From Isochrysis galbana (Eukaryota > Haptophyta > Isochrysidales > Isochrysidaceae), in contig CM030942.1 in assembly GCA_018136815.1 (NCBI GenBank), positions 2,865,546 to 2,929,545 of the forward strand: a stretch of DNA of 64,000 bases. The letters are read 5' to 3'. The position numbers and the translations under genes were made by a program. Position 1 is the stretch's first letter; each line of letters starts with the position of its first letter. This document shows, in pieces, positions 40,711 through 51,975 of this stretch. The notes under the pieces were generated by a model. It searched no databases. It was not told the origin of the DNA and saw nothing but the letters and a program-made list of their open reading frames with translations.

Positions 40711-40910
40711 CCCCTCCCTCTCTCCCTCCCCCTCTCTCTCCCTCCCCTCTCTCTCCGTTTCCCCCCTCTTCCCTCTCTCTCTCCCTCTCTCTCCCTTTGC
40801 CCTCTTACCTTTCTTTTCCTCTTGTTCCTCTGTCTCTCCATGTGAAATTAAATCTCTCTCTTGCTCACTGGCTCTCTCACTCTCTCTCTCGCTCTCATCC
40901 TCCCTCCATA
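40711..40910 (-). repeat. CT-rich tract upstream of copy 2
   Basis: On the minus strand a GA-rich tract directly 5-prime of ATG 40710, parallel to the purine tract before copy 1. Confidence 0.7.
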
Positions 40911-41924
40911 CGGTGCCGCGTCGTCTACGTTAAGGAAGATCAATTTCCTCTAATGAACTGACGCCGTGTCCTCAGCTCGCTACTTTGCCCTCCTCCTCCT
41001 CTCGCTCGAGTCTCTCTCACCTCCCTCCTTATCGGTTCCGTCAGTAGAGTATAGAAAATAGAAAATAGATGAGTTGGTGAGTGGCCGTCATCAGCCATTG
41101 TTTTATCAGTACTCCGTGTGCAGCCAACTCCTAGCACTCTAGTCCCTCCCCTTGGTATTTCTTGCCAATGGGGGCCTGGGCCCCCCCCAAAGGTACTCCG
41201 CCATGGGCATGGAGGGTGGTCAGCCTGCCGGCACACTAAAAGCTTCAGGTGTGCACCTTCACGACCGGTGCGGCATGTGGGCCGCCGGCCCGTGCCTGTG
41301 CGGCCTGTGATTCTAATACTACTAGTATATTTGTTTCCAAACTGTTTCCTGTCATTTTGTCCTTCCAAGTTGCAAATGCTGATAACTCAGCCAAATCATG
41401 TACAAAAGGGGTATGCCTGGCCACAAGGGTGTGGGTGGGCCTCAGCCTAACCACTCTCTCGCCTAGGCGTGCACCGCTACAAGTCTACCGATACCTATGT
41501 GATGCGCAGTCGTCTCTGCGCAGGGCCTAAATAAAGCATAAAACAACTCGAAGCTTTGCACGATGAGTGGCGATATTATGATATGAATCACGACTCCAAG
41601 GCATCCAAAGCCTGCGCTATCCCACTGGAGATCACATGCACTCCCACACTTGAATCTTCCTGCTCCTCCCCTTCCTCTTCCTCCCCGACAGAATCAGCTT
41701 CGGACTCCGACAACGCGCGCGAGCACCCCAACTTCCGACCATCCTCACCACACTCATCCTCAGGCGGATCTAGCTAGGCGGATCCCACAACACCCTGACC
41801 ACACACTCCCAGGATCCTAGTCGAGTGACAAGACGGTCGAGGGCTCCACACCGAACTCGCTGGCCCATTGTGCTTTCGTCGTGAGTTTCGAGCGATCGGC
41901 CCGTGAACGACACGATTTAAAAAA
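40911..41924. other. intergenic region
   Basis: No gene recognised. A short Ser-rich frame (41556-41777) has no support from neighbours. Confidence 0.35.
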
Positions 41925-42019
41925 TCATAAAACTACTTTTATGATTTCCCCCCTTCGCAACCAACTGTCCCCCCCCCCCCCCCGCGCCGCAGCAGCCCCC
42001 CCTCGCGCTCCCGCCTCAC

Positions 42020-42383
42020 CGGCGCAGCATGGCCCGTGAACGTCTTCGAGTTCTGGCCCCGCTCGGGCACCAGGGCCAGGGCGTGGGGCGTGGCCGCCGG
42101 CGGGGAGGGACCCGCGGACGAACATCCAGCGCCGCTTGCGCCCGTCGTCGACGAGCGCGAGCGCGCCGGCCAGAGGAGGGTGCTGGCCCGCTGCGAGGGC
42201 CGCCTTCGTCTCGTCCAGGTGAATGAAGGAAAGCGTCTTGTGGGAGTGTGGGAGCGTAGGGTCATGCGAGGCCGCAGGCGCGCCCGAGGGCACGGACCCG
42301 ACCGAGGCGGTCGTGTGGGAAGGAGCCTCTGAGTTGGGCGGGGTCGGGGCGGAGAGCGTGGGGGCGGCCGAGGTGGAGTCCAT
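42020..42383 (-). CDS. candidate first exon of an unrecognised protein
   Basis: From ATG 42383 the frame encodes a Ser/Pro/Thr-rich start, then a more ordered segment (KTLSFIHLDETKAALAAGQ and ALALVDDGRKRRWMFVRG). At 42019 the sequence GCC-G then GTGAGG is a good splice donor. After RRWMFVRG another frame (PHALALVPERGQNSKTFTGH) looks more protein-like than the continuing one, so a small indel or splice event may intervene. No downstream exon was found within about 400 bp, where poly-G and AT-rich DNA follow. A (GA)n-like leader lies at 42395-42425 on the plus strand. Confidence 0.35.
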
Positions 42384-42720
42384 GGCTTTAGTGTTAGGGC
42401 AGAGAGAGAGAGCTAGAGAGCTAGCTTGAGCGGTGCGGGGCGCGTGTGCGGCGTGCGGCGGAGTGAAGGGAAAAGGGCGTCGCTCTCTCGGTGGGAGAGG
42501 AGTTTTATTTTCCTTTTCTTTCCCCCGGCCAATGGCGCCCCCTCGCTGCTCCGTTGCCGTTCACTAGCGCAAACTAAAGCCCGCTGGTCATGCACCATAC
42601 AAAAAGTTGCAACACTTGAAAATAGTGGGGCCTAGAGTACTTGAATCTTGAATGGAGACAGCAGATAACATTTACTAGAAAATTGAATGCTCCCATCCTG
42701 CTCCTCTTCAGCGCGCGCCG

Positions 42721-44264
42721 ATGGCGTCCTCCTCGTCCGCCGTGTCGGCTTCCAGAGCTTTCCCCTCCGCCCGCGGCCTGCTGCTGCTGGTGCACATGCC
42801 TTGGTTCACACCGAATGCACAGGCGCCCGACGCTCAGTCGCAGCGTGGGTACCACGGGCACGTGCGCGTCAGTGCGCTGCTACACACCTTAGAGTATCGG
42901 TGTGCTCTGCAGCAGCTGGGTGTGAGGATGGTTGTGATGGTGCAGCCCTCAGAGCTGGGCGGCTGCGAGCCGCTGTGCGCGGACTGGTGCTCATGTGTCG
43001 AGGCCGCCCACCACCGCGAGTACATGCAACGAAATATCGCCGCGCACGCGAGCGGGGAGGAGGACCTGCTGTTCGCGCATGCAGACTGCTGGATCAACCT
43101 CGGACGCTTCATTCAGATGCTCGAGGCCGGCGGCGCGAACTACACGATGATACCGGCGAGGGGGCTGCATGGCACGTCTTATCTCCCAGTCCAGTCCAAG
43201 TGCTTCACGGTAATACATGAGCCACACGCAGCCCGGCCGGCCAACAGCAGCGTGTGCTTCGTCTGTGAACCGCCATGACCCTTCTCAAGCTTGGTATATC
43301 CCTGGCCGACGGCAGGTCGGTCGCGAGCTCGACCTCACCACGGAATGGTTTTGGCACCTGAACTCAAAAGAGACGTGCAAACGGGCCATCCACAACTCCT
43401 CGCACTTCCTTGGCGCGAGCGAATGCTGCTACGGATGGGTGCGTCATGCCCATCTACCTCATCTCAATAGTTGGGCATTTGAAAGGGGCGCATGGATTGG
43501 CAGCCTCAAGCGGCGCAAGGGCCGATGCACGCAGAACCCCTTTGTTTGTCTAATGCCCATCTGCCTCATTTCAATGATTGGGCATTTGAAAGGGGCGCAT
43601 GGATTGGTGGTCTCAATCGGCACATAGGCCGATGCATGCAGAACCTCTGTGTTCGTCTACGCCCCTTGCTTGCACCTCCGGGGACCTGAAACCTTACGAA
43701 TGCCTTTTGCCCTTGTGGGTGCAGGTCGACATTGCCTATCTGCCACGGTACACACACGCCGCGTTTGTTCGCGCTGCAGCTGCATTCTACCATGTCCAGT
43801 ACGAAGTGGCTCTGCCTACCATCCTGCACGCCTTCAAGGTGTCGGGCGTCGCTCCGCACAGACCTTTGTCTTGCCGAGGTGGTTGCTGTGTGAAGCTACC
43901 ATGGCAGAGCGTCTTGCCCTTTGACATGTGTGTGCATCGTGTCGATCTCGAGGTAGCTCACACCCGTGGTATCCCAGAACGACTCAAGGGAGTGCAGTGC
44001 ACCATCAATAGCAGCAGCCCCATGCCTGGCGTGCTAGGGAAAAGCGCAAAAATCGCTCGGCGGCAAATTCATAGGCATCACGATGCCTTGAGATTGTTAC
44101 CTCTCCGCACCCATACACATGCGACCAATATGAACACGATTCGAGGCAAGGACGATGCGCGCCGTCCAGCCACAACAACGTGGCACCCATTCTCAAGAGG
44201 AGTGCGCACGCCTGCGCACAAGAGCTCGAGCAACGCAGTAGATGAACGAGTGTCGAATGAGTAA
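42721..44264 (+). CDS. unrecognised multi-exon protein (possibly a glycosyltransferase-like fold)
   Basis: Exon 1 from ATG 42721 encodes about 180 ordered residues (LLLLVHMPWFTPN, LGVRMVVMVQPSE, EEDLLFAHADCWINLGRF). Its frame stops at 43278, but the next frame carries equally good sequence (WYIPGRRQVGRELDLTTEWF, NSSHFLGASECCYGW, about 43292-43438). Joining them needs a very short intron (22 nt at 43210-43231 or 25 nt at 43265-43289, both in phase) or a one-base sequence error. A clear intron follows at 43439-43724 (TGG-GTGCGT to GTGGGTGCAG, 286 nt, phase 0), then VDIAYLPRYTHAAFVRAAAA and CRGGCCVKLPW; the stop is at 44264, though further exons may replace the last 50 residues. The HADCWIN and DIAYLPR blocks recall metal- and sugar-binding patterns, but I cannot name the family. 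Confidence 0.55.
43439..43724 (+). other. intron carrying a roughly 113-bp internal tandem duplication
   Basis: Two copies of a unit containing GGGCATTTGAAAGGGGCGCA and GCCGATGCA(C/T)GCAGAAC, starting at about 43447 and 43557, make up most of the intron. Confidence 0.75.
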
Positions 44265-45000
44265 ATTCTCATGCATCGATGATCGTCGCGTCATGGCTGA
44301 CCAGCGCATATCTACGCATGGCCTCCAAGTACTTGTGTAAATTGATCGCACGTGAGACCTATGCGGCAAGGAGATTACAGTGGTAAGATTTGGTAGTGGT
44401 GGATCAACACATCGACGTGCGGTATGTAAGTGCCTCCATCGTACCCTGGCCGCATTGGGTTGCAATTATTAGCTTAGGCGCCGGCACCGGCGCCCACCCG
44501 TTACGCGATACCTGCGTATCCGCTGACCCCATTGCTATTGGCGTATTGATGTCATTACTCCACGTGTAAAGGGTGTGAAGAAATTCAAGCCGCGCCAGCG
44601 CTACACGCCCTAATATGCGAATCCCTATGGCGCACCCGACAGCTCCGTGACAACAGCACGCGGCGCACGCCATGGTCAGTGCCCACCATCCATCATCGCT
44701 ATTGCGGCTATGGGCTTGAATTGATACGGCCTTTGCCACGAGCCGCGACCGCGACTAGCACTAGCACTAGCACTAGCCCTAGCTCGCGGGCGCGCTCACT
44801 CTTAAATTATAGCAGCAACAATTACACTAATTTTCATTTTTTGCATGCTACCGCGCGCTGGCCGCTAGGAAAGTGTCGCATCCAGAGTATTTTATATACT
44901 CTATGCGGATGCGGTGTCTCCACCATGCGTTGTGTGATTACACGCAGAATTTGTTCGTTTGTCCTCACTGATTTCATTGGTTTGTTTGTGCGATGTTCAA
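44265..45000. other. intergenic region
   Basis: No gene. Contains (CACTAG)n at about 44757-44780. Confidence 0.35.
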
Positions 45001-46310
45001 CTAACTTTATAGTTAGACGCGATGGAGCGCGCCGGCGCGCCTCTCCTCTCCTTCGGGCCCCCCGCCGAGGGCGGCCCCCCAGCCCCCATGGACCTGTCGC
45101 AATCGAAGCGACCGCGTCCGCCGTCAGAGGCCGAGCAGGTGTGTGCGACCCCGGTCGCACCCCGCGGCCCGTGGCCTCGGCCACACCCGCCAAGACAGAC
45201 ATGCTGGCCCCCCACATGGGGGGTGGCAGTCTGTAGACCCCAACACACCACCTCCACGACCACACTTCCTCATCCTCCATGGGCATGCCTTATGGCAGAG
45301 GCCCCTCTCACCCTGGTGACGGTCGCGCTGCCACGGCGGCGCGGCTCGAGACCGGGTGGCCCTCATGGGCACAACATACTGGTTGCAAGCATTGGCAAAA
45401 CGCACAACACACACCCCTGTCAAGACAGGGAGGAATGGCCAGCGGTGAGCCGATGGCAAGACCGGACTTCAAGAGCTGCACGCTACTCTCCCTCCCAATC
45501 TCTAGATCTCGCGATGCTCACCACCGATCAGCCCACCCCTGCCCCTCAGGAGCTAGACTCTGAAGAAGAAGACTCCAACATGGACACTGATGCCACGTAC
45601 GACATGTCGTTCCACCAGGAGGGCGACCTCACTCTACTCGACACGACGGTCTACGCCGCCATCGTCGAACTTCTGCTTGAGCTCGAGGGTGTTGACCCTG
45701 AGCCCGACTTCTGGGCCCGTTCCTCAAAAGGGCCATGGCACATCGGGGTGAATGAGGACTGCATGCAACAATTCAAAGCTCGCTACGGCGAGCAAACCAC
45801 GATCAAGGTGCATAACGTTGACGTCAAGGTGAGGATCAAGATAGAAGCCATTGAGGACAAGCTCAACAAAAAGGGCCCCTCGTCGCGCAAGGCGCTGTAC
45901 GAGGCACTCCAAGACGTGGCAGCCCACGTCGTGGTCGAAGCAGAGGGGCTGGCGCAAGCCTCCGTGATCACGCTGAGCGTCATCGCCCGTGCCCGTGCGA
46001 CACGGACCTGCGCTCGGCGCCTCCCCAGCTGTGGCACCGCCTTCCCCTCCCTCGCCCACTTGAGCAAGCACATGCCTTTGCAAGAACGAAACGTCGACGG
46101 GCACCTTGTTCTGGAGGGCCTCGAGCAAGGCAATCGCATGCTCGCCTCTCTTCTTGTTCACAGCCGCCGGAAGCCCTCGTGCTCGAAGGTTAGGGCGGTC
46201 AAACAGTGTTTTTTTTATAAGGGGTGAAAAAATGACCATCTCAGAATTGAGGAAATTTAAGGATTTTTTTCGGGAGAAAGTTCCCAATACACCCAACTAG
46301 CACATATCCG
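45001..46310 (+). mobile_element. longest retroelement ORF1 copy with its 5-prime motif
   Basis: The motif AACTAACTTTATAGTTAG (45000-45017) is followed by ATG 45022 and 401 codons. The N-terminal part is Pro-rich (MERAGAPLLSFGPPAEGG), the middle acidic (EEEDSNMDTDATYD), and the C-terminal part a charged helix (DKLNKKGPSSRKALYEALQD) shared with 9.55 kb. This fits a nucleic-acid-binding ORF1/gag-like protein, though no recognised domain was found. After about 45985 the frame departs from the 9.55-kb copy. The end (46192-46310) contains TAGGGCGGTCAAACA and AT-rich DNA shared with 51.14 kb, probably a separate small insertion. Confidence 0.6.
46192..46310 (+). repeat. TAGGGCGGTCAAACA repeat, copy 2
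   Basis: Starts TAGGGCGGTCAAACAG, then a T-rich stretch, TAAGGGGTGAAAA, and ATTGAGGAAAT with AGCACATAT near the end; the copy at 51134-51255 has the same blocks in the same order, and the left end also occurs at 2209. Confidence 0.65.
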
Positions 46311-46399
46311 GGGCCCATTAGGACCCGGACCCCCCCCTTGGGCCCCCATAACAAAACGTAATCAAAAACTGACAAAAGACGCTACAATCGCAAAAGCCT

Positions 46400-46515
46400 G
46401 CTGACGGGCTTCAGCCCGTCAGCACCTCCAAAGTGGTCTCCCTCTCCGCGCCTGCCGCCGGCTTCGCCCCTTCCTCATTGCCCTCAGGCCCTATGGGCCA
46501 CTCCAATTCGTCAAG
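46400..46515 (+). repeat. dispersed repeat family F, copy 2
   Basis: CTGACGGGCTTCAGCCCGTCAG hairpin followed by CGCGCCTGCCGCCGGC and GGCCCTATGGGCCA, as at 16613 and 54714. Confidence 0.7.
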
Positions 46516-47421
46516 CTACCTCGTCAAGCGCAACTTCGCCGCCTGGGACCGCAAGAGGGCCACCCTCCTCGCCCTCGCTCTCGGCGCGCGGTTCAGGTAC
46601 CTCCTGGACTTCATCGCCGCCTGCGTCTAAGCCCTCGTCAAACGGGCCACCCACCTCGTCAGACTGGTCGCCCTCCGCCTCCTCCTCAGTCGAGTCGTCG
46701 GCGTCCTTGTCGACGAGAAGGTATCAGACGGGAGCTCCTCCCGCTCCCGGTCGTCCTCATCCACTTCGGAATCCTCCTCTAACGCCACAGCGGCAGCGCC
46801 CCCTCGCGCCATCGCTCGCGCTGCACTCCAATGCTGGGAGGGACCGGGACCGAGGGGAGGGGGGAGCAGGGGGGGGGGGGGGACGCCTCAGCCCAAAATC
46901 AACTTGCCTTTCTTCTCGCGATTCGAGTCGAGTTTTTCTTGTAGAAGCCCTTTCGACCCGGGGCGGTAGAAACGCGTTGAGTCGAAGCACCTATTTCGGT
47001 GCTTCTGGCCGGCAGTAAAGAGTTAAAATCTCTCTCACCCAACTCTCTGTGTTGCTTTTCCCCTCCTCGCCGTCCCTCTGTGTGGTCTGTCCGTCCGTCC
47101 CAGAATCCTTGCACATCTTCCTTTTCACATTATACTCCTCGTGTGGCCTCGCTCCCCCTCTTCTCCCTCTCTCTCCGTCCCTCTCCTTCTTTTTCCCCTT
47201 TCTCTCCCTCTCTTCACCTTCTCTTCATCCAGTACAACACATCTTTTCTTCTCCTCCCCCCCTCTTGTTCTGCTTTCTTTCTTTCCAAGCCTTCATCTCC
47301 GTGTTTCACCTCTCTCCTCGCGATATCTCTTCTCTCTCCTCGTTCTCTCCGCTCTTCTCTCCTCTCTCTCTCTCCTGTTCACTCTCTCCGCACCTCCCTC
47401 CCGCCCCCTCCTCCCCCCTCC
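46516..47421. other. upstream region of the OGFOD2-like gene
   Basis: Non-coding, ending in a long C/T-rich tract (about 47140-47420) that runs to the start codon at 47422. Serine/leucine/proline frames through this tract are artefacts of composition. Confidence 0.45.
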
Positions 47422-49466
47422 ATGCCCGCGCTCTCCGTTCTCCGCACTCTCCTCTACGCCCCGCTCCTCGCCCTTCTCATGCTGCTCCGCAGGCTCTTCA
47501 CCGCCAAGCCGCCGCATGCCCCCTTCCTCTTTTGCCAACGCCTTTCCCCCTGCCTCTCCTCCTCTCTCTCCTCGCCCTCCTCCCCCTCCTCTCTCTCCTC
47601 CCCCTCCTCCTCTCTCTCCTCCCCCTCTTCCCCCTCCACGCACGCTACACCATCTAAAGTGGAGCCCCCGAGCGCCCCACACCCAAGCGTCGCCGAGCAG
47701 CTCGCTCACGGCATCGACTGCGCCTGCTACTACACATCAAACCTCTTTGCGTGCGGCCAGCACTACTCCTTCCGCTCTGCAGCGCACTTTGACGCATTTG
47801 TCGGAGCGCTCAAGCGCTCGCTCGCCGTAGACGCGCTGTTGGACGGCCAGACTGCTTCACGTGGTAAGCTGACGCACTCTTCTGGAGAGGGACTGCCGCC
47901 GAGCATGGCCGCGCTCTCGGCCGAGGAGCGCGCCACCATCCTCGCCACTCTGGTTGCCGAGGTTAAGCGCAGACGTGGCATGACCTCGGCTGCAAGTGCG
48001 CGCAAGGAGGTCATCTGCAAAAAGTACAAACGGCTCCACCCCCAGCTGTGGACGCTCTCGGAAGACTTCCTTCACCCGAGCTTCGTCGAAATTGTGCGGA
48101 GGCTCGAGGCCAGCAGTATGCTGCCGCGCTCGCCAAATGGGAGGTCGCTTTCCAGCGACGTTAGCGGCTCTCTCGACCAGAAGGCGTGCAGTGGGTGGAG
48201 TTCGGACGAGTCGAGCGAATCCTTCACCACGATACGCAAGGCTGGCCGCGACGAGCTGCAGCGGCTTGCGCCCGGCGTTTACTCGCTCCCTGTGTTCTCC
48301 AAACGTTTCTGCGAGATGCTCTGCGAAGAGCTCCATCACTTCCAGGATTCCGGTCTGCCAAGCGGGCAGGTGCATGCATTGGCACACGAGCTGCGCGTAG
48401 CCTTCACACTGGCCCACGGAGCGCCTCGAGCCTAAGCCTCCATAGTGCTAGAACGCGCGACCGTGACCGCCGCGGCACACTCTCTCACACACGCTGCATG
48501 CATTCGCTACGCAGCCTAACTCTATGAACAAGCACGGGCTGCTGCTCGACGAGCTTGGACTCACGTCGGGTGCGCTGCGACTATCGGCTTGGTGCGTGCT
48601 TTGGCCATGTGTCACCAAATGGTCTGTTTCCTCTGCCACAGGGCTCATCGAACCTCTCGTTCAAAAGTGGCTCAAGCCCCTCTGCCGCGAGCTGCCCTCT
48701 TTGGCAGAGGTGTGCAATCCGCCAAGTCAGCACATGCCCCCGCTCCAACGTGCGCTCTCCATCATTGCAGACTGCGGTTTGCGAATATTGGGTGGGGCTC
48801 ATCACATAGATTACTCGCACGCAGGCCACGCCTTCGATTGACCATCAGAAGGCTTTCATTGTACGATACCAACTAGGCGAAGACGAACACCTCTCTGCGC
48901 ACTTTGATAATGCCGAGGTGGGTGTTCGAAACGCCACGGATGGATAGGGCGGGCATCTTACATGCGAGCGACCCGTTGCTCCCCTGAATCCATTTTTGGA
49001 CCAGTGGTGCTGTTATCCACACGCGAGGCCCTGCACAATACATTCCAGGTGACGCTGAACGCCAACCTAGGCCTCGATTTTGCCGGCGGAGAACTTGCTG
49101 TCTTTGGAGTCTCTGGTGGCGCGCGCCCCAGCGACCGACCATCTCACTTTTACGACTGGCAGGTGGGGTGCATCGCTGGCATGTGCCTTAATCAAACCCT
49201 TTTTGGTGCTTTCTGCATGCCTGTTGATGTCTAATTCGCTGGATGTACTTGCTTCACAGGAACGGGGTGTTGGCCATGCCGTCTTGCACTTGGGCGCGCG
49301 CGTCCACTCCGCTCTCCCCATCACAGAAGGTGAACGGGTAAACCTCGTCATCTGGATGCGATCACGGAGATGGCGCATGGAGCATGGATGTCCAATGTGC
49401 CAGCGCACCGATCGGCTGCTACAACGGTCCATTAGCGACGCTGATGGACAGGATAGATTGGGTTGA
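47422..49466 (+). CDS. OGFOD2: OGFOD2-like 2-oxoglutarate/Fe(II)-dependent dioxygenase, six exons
   Basis: Exons 47422-48369, 48515-48569, 48642-48709, 48825-48917, 49049-49162 and 49260-49466; all joins keep phase, giving about 494 residues. The N-terminus has a hydrophobic segment (LLYAPLLALLMLL) and Ser-rich tract, then the OGFOD2 pattern: VYSLPVFSKRFCEMLCEEL, PNSMNKHGLLLDELGL, IVRYQLGEDEHLSAHFDNAE with the HxD iron ligands, VTLNANLGLDFAGGELAVFG, then GARVHSALPITEGERVNLVI with the distal His and the 2-oxoglutarate Arg, and the CPMC end. All catalytic residues are present, so it should be an active dioxygenase of the prolyl-4-hydroxylase-like group; the substrate of OGFOD2 proteins is not known. 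Introns are 145, 72, 115, 131 and 97 nt, all GT-AG. The hydrophobic N-terminus suggests a membrane or organelle location. The start is the first ATG after the C/T tract. Confidence 0.88.
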
Positions 49467-49936
49467 CCGACACCGACACCCATAGCTGTACAATAAGTGG
49501 CAAGTTCCGAAATCGGCGCTTGCGATTCGGAAGGTTCCAAGCGGCTCGCTTGCGATAACACGAGTGTGCGCATGCCGTGCACAAACACAAATGCACATGA
49601 AATGTCGGCTAGTAACCATACGTCGCCTCGCGGTCCGCCCTCTGACGATCAAACATTTGGTCATGCCGTCTTAGCCATCACAGCCACGGTGAGAGCACCT
49701 CTAGCCCGGTCACTCGCTCTTTGAATGCCACTATTTTGCAAACGTCCCCTGGGATGTCAATAATAAGTACTACTAGGTAGTAGTTATCAAACAAATGAGC
49801 ATCGTGCATACTCCTGAAGCCCGGATGAAATTTGACAACGAGGCTATAGAGAACTGACAATTAAATGGGGCCATTTTGATCCTCCCGTCCCCTCTAATTG
49901 GCAGAGAGAAAGAATGAAGCACGCCAAAACTATATT
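49467..49936. other. intergenic region between convergent genes
   Basis: Nothing recognised. A TA-rich stretch near 49760-49790 may hold polyadenylation signals of either gene. Confidence 0.35.
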
Positions 49937-50404
49937 TCAGGCGCCAATGAGTGGCAACCAAATGAGGGAATAGGCGGCATAACCCTGCACCAGCACGCAA
50001 AGCATGAGGAAGACCCAACCGTCCAGCCGGGGCTCGCCGCTAGCGGAATCAACCAGCGCCCATCCTGTCAATCTTTCCACTTGCTCAAGGCTACGCGAGA
50101 AGTTGCGCAGCGATGAGCTTTTCCGTTCGGACGACCGCTCGGACTGCCGACGGAGCGACGAGAGCCACTTGGGCTCACCCTCCCATGCGGAGTACCCGTC
50201 CCACTCCTGGTCTGCCTCATCTTGCGATTTGCTCGGCTTGTCGTCTCCTGTCAGCTTTAGATGCACTGGCTTTATTCGCCTTTGCGAGGCCAAGCGCGAG
50301 CAGGGCAAATGACACCGTGCGCCGGCTCTTGCGTGACATGAGCCTGCGGCCGGGCACGCAAAAGTACACAACGCCAACCAGAGTAGCGCAAGATGAGTCC
50401 TCAT
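49937..50404 (-). CDS. small protein with signal peptide and C-terminal TM helix
   Basis: 155 residues from ATG 50404 (MRTHLALLWLALCTFACPAAG). A signal peptide is followed by an Arg/Ser/Cys-rich segment resembling a transit peptide, a charged middle (EWDGYSAWEGEPKWLSSLRR, then SERSSERKSSSLRNFSRSLE) and a C-terminal hydrophobic helix (GWVFLMLCVLVQGYAAYSL). Not recognised. The layout would suit a plastid membrane protein of an alga with a secondary plastid. The frame is open upstream to 50572 but with low-complexity sequence. The gene is convergent with the dioxygenase gene; GA-rich DNA (50620-50880 on the plus strand) lies upstream. Confidence 0.55.
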   Translation of the reverse strand: MRTHLALLWLALCTFACPAAGSCHARAGARCHLPCSRLASQRRIKPVHLKLTGDDKPSKSQDEADQEWDGYSAWEGEPKWLSSLRRQSERSSERKSSSLRNFSRSLEQVERLTGWALVDSASGEPRLDGWVFLMLCVLVQGYAAYSLIWLPLIGA

Positions 50405-51060
50405 GGAAGATGAGCGCAGGCACGCTGAACGCTGGAAGAGCCGGGCGGAGGATTGGCAAAATTCGGGGAGGGTGGGTCCGAAACAGACCGTCCTCGTAGA
50501 AAAGTAGGGAGCAGGGCTGTATGGAGAAGGTCGTCCCCGTGGCTCTGTTGAGGTCTTGTGGCGCTGTTCCAAGGACGGGGCCTCTCCGTGGAAGGCTGTG
50601 GACTAGGCTGGAGCTCTCCCGACGGACGAGAGGATCTCGGCCAGAAGGCGAGACAGTGGGGGGGAAGGGGAGTGCGGTGGGGGAAGGGAGGAGACGGGGG
50701 AAGGCGAGAGGGCGGAAGGAGCAGCAGAGATTCTTGTGCCAAGGGGAGAGGAGAGGGGGAGGAACGGAGGAGGAAGAGAGGAATGACTAGGGAGTGAAGC
50801 ATTACTTTTGTACTTGTAGGGGAGAGAGAGTAGTTGGAGGGACGGAAGGGAGGGCATAGATAGGGGGGGAGGGGGGGGGGAGTGTCTGCGTGAGTTTTGT
50901 AGTATTAGTGACGTCCGTAGTCTCGAGGGCGAGGTAATGAACATGAAAAGGAAGGAGCATTTTGTGTGTGCCTCGACGAAGTCGGTAGACTCATGCTACA
51001 GCTTGTCACGTACTCGCGAGTGGCCTACAGTTATCCTTTGTCCTTTGGGAATAGCCGAGG
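50405..51060. other. upstream region of the 50.4-kb gene; homopurine tract
   Basis: From 50620 to 50880 the plus strand is nearly pure G/A, including a run of about 14 G near 50863. No gene supported. Confidence 0.5.
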
Positions 51061-51067
51061 CTGTTCC

Positions 51068-51255
51068 AACTAAGTTTATACTTAGTTCTTAGTTCTTAGT
51101 TCTTAGTTCTCGCATGCAACTGCAACTAACTTATTAGGGCGGTCAAACACAATTAACTTCTAATAAGGGTGTAAAATTGAAAAGTCAAGATTGAGGAAAT
51201 GCACCAAAGTAAAGCGGTAGAAACCCCGGAAAACACCCATCGAGCACATATTCGT
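51068..51255 (+). repeat. AACTAAGTTTATACTTAG motif, TTCTTAG array and TAGGGCGGTCAAACA repeat
   Basis: The retroelement 5-prime motif (51069) is followed by four TTCTTAG heptamers, then a copy of the TAGGGCGGTCAAACA repeat (51134-51255) sharing blocks with 46192-46310. Confidence 0.6.
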
Positions 51256-51449
51256 TTTTATGCGCATAAGTACCTCGTCGCTGCCACCCGCCACCCGCGG
51301 CCGCGCGGCCGCTCACTCTCGCGCCAGCCGAGCGAGCGACAGCCGCTTTGGCCCAATGCGCGAGCGCGTGACGCGCACAGACGCGCCTTCGGCAAAGACG
51401 AGGAGCGCTGCCTCGATCGCACGCGGTCGCGCCGTGGCGCGCAGTCCCG

Positions 51450-51545
51450 AGCCCTAAGTTGTTCCGCCAGGTGCCAGACCTAGCGGTCCAAGGGGCCAAA
51501 GTCTAGCGCTAGACCTGGCGCCAGGTCTAGCGCCAGGTTTCTAAA
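51450..51545 (+). repeat. CCTGGCGCCAGG palindrome cluster, copy 1
   Basis: Begins CTAAGTTGTTCCGCCAGG and contains overlapping palindromes such as AGCGCTAGACCTGGCGCCAG. The inverted counterpart is at 55280-55350. Confidence 0.7.
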
Positions 51546-51975
51546 TATAGCATCACTTTGTTTTATATTAGAGTACAGAGTTTTATATTAGACGTGCACT
51601 CCCGCACTCCCGCACTCCCCCCCGTCCTCCGCCCCCCCCCACACTCCACACTGCACGCACTCTCCCCTCTCCCATTGCACACACTCTCACACTCTCCCCT
51701 CTCCCCGCCTAAGCAAAGATATCCAATCACACAATCACTCCTCCCATTCTGCACCCTCATTAAGACCCGTAACAGGTTTGATTTGAGCAATCTGGATATC
51801 TGGTTGGAGTTCAGATTTGGTATCCAGATAGTATCCGGATACCTATGGAGCTCATTAGGAATATCCAGATAGATACTGATAGTCGGGCAGACATGCCAGA
51901 TATGCCAGATATTCGGAATATCCGGGTATTAGAAACTTGTATTCTTATTCTCCCGGCCACCTTAAATAGATCGAC
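51546..51975. other. spacer with GGATAT/CAGATA-rich sequence
   Basis: C-rich DNA (51600-51710) followed by a stretch (51790-51935) where ATCCAGATA, GGATATC and CCAGATAT recur, similar in style to 9010-9160. Confidence 0.4.

Noticed and set aside
46999-47421. Long open frames through the C/T-rich stretch upstream of the dioxygenase
   Set aside because: Three overlapping frames are open only because of the pyrimidine composition; the products are Ser/Leu/Pro runs, and homology begins well after ATG 47422.
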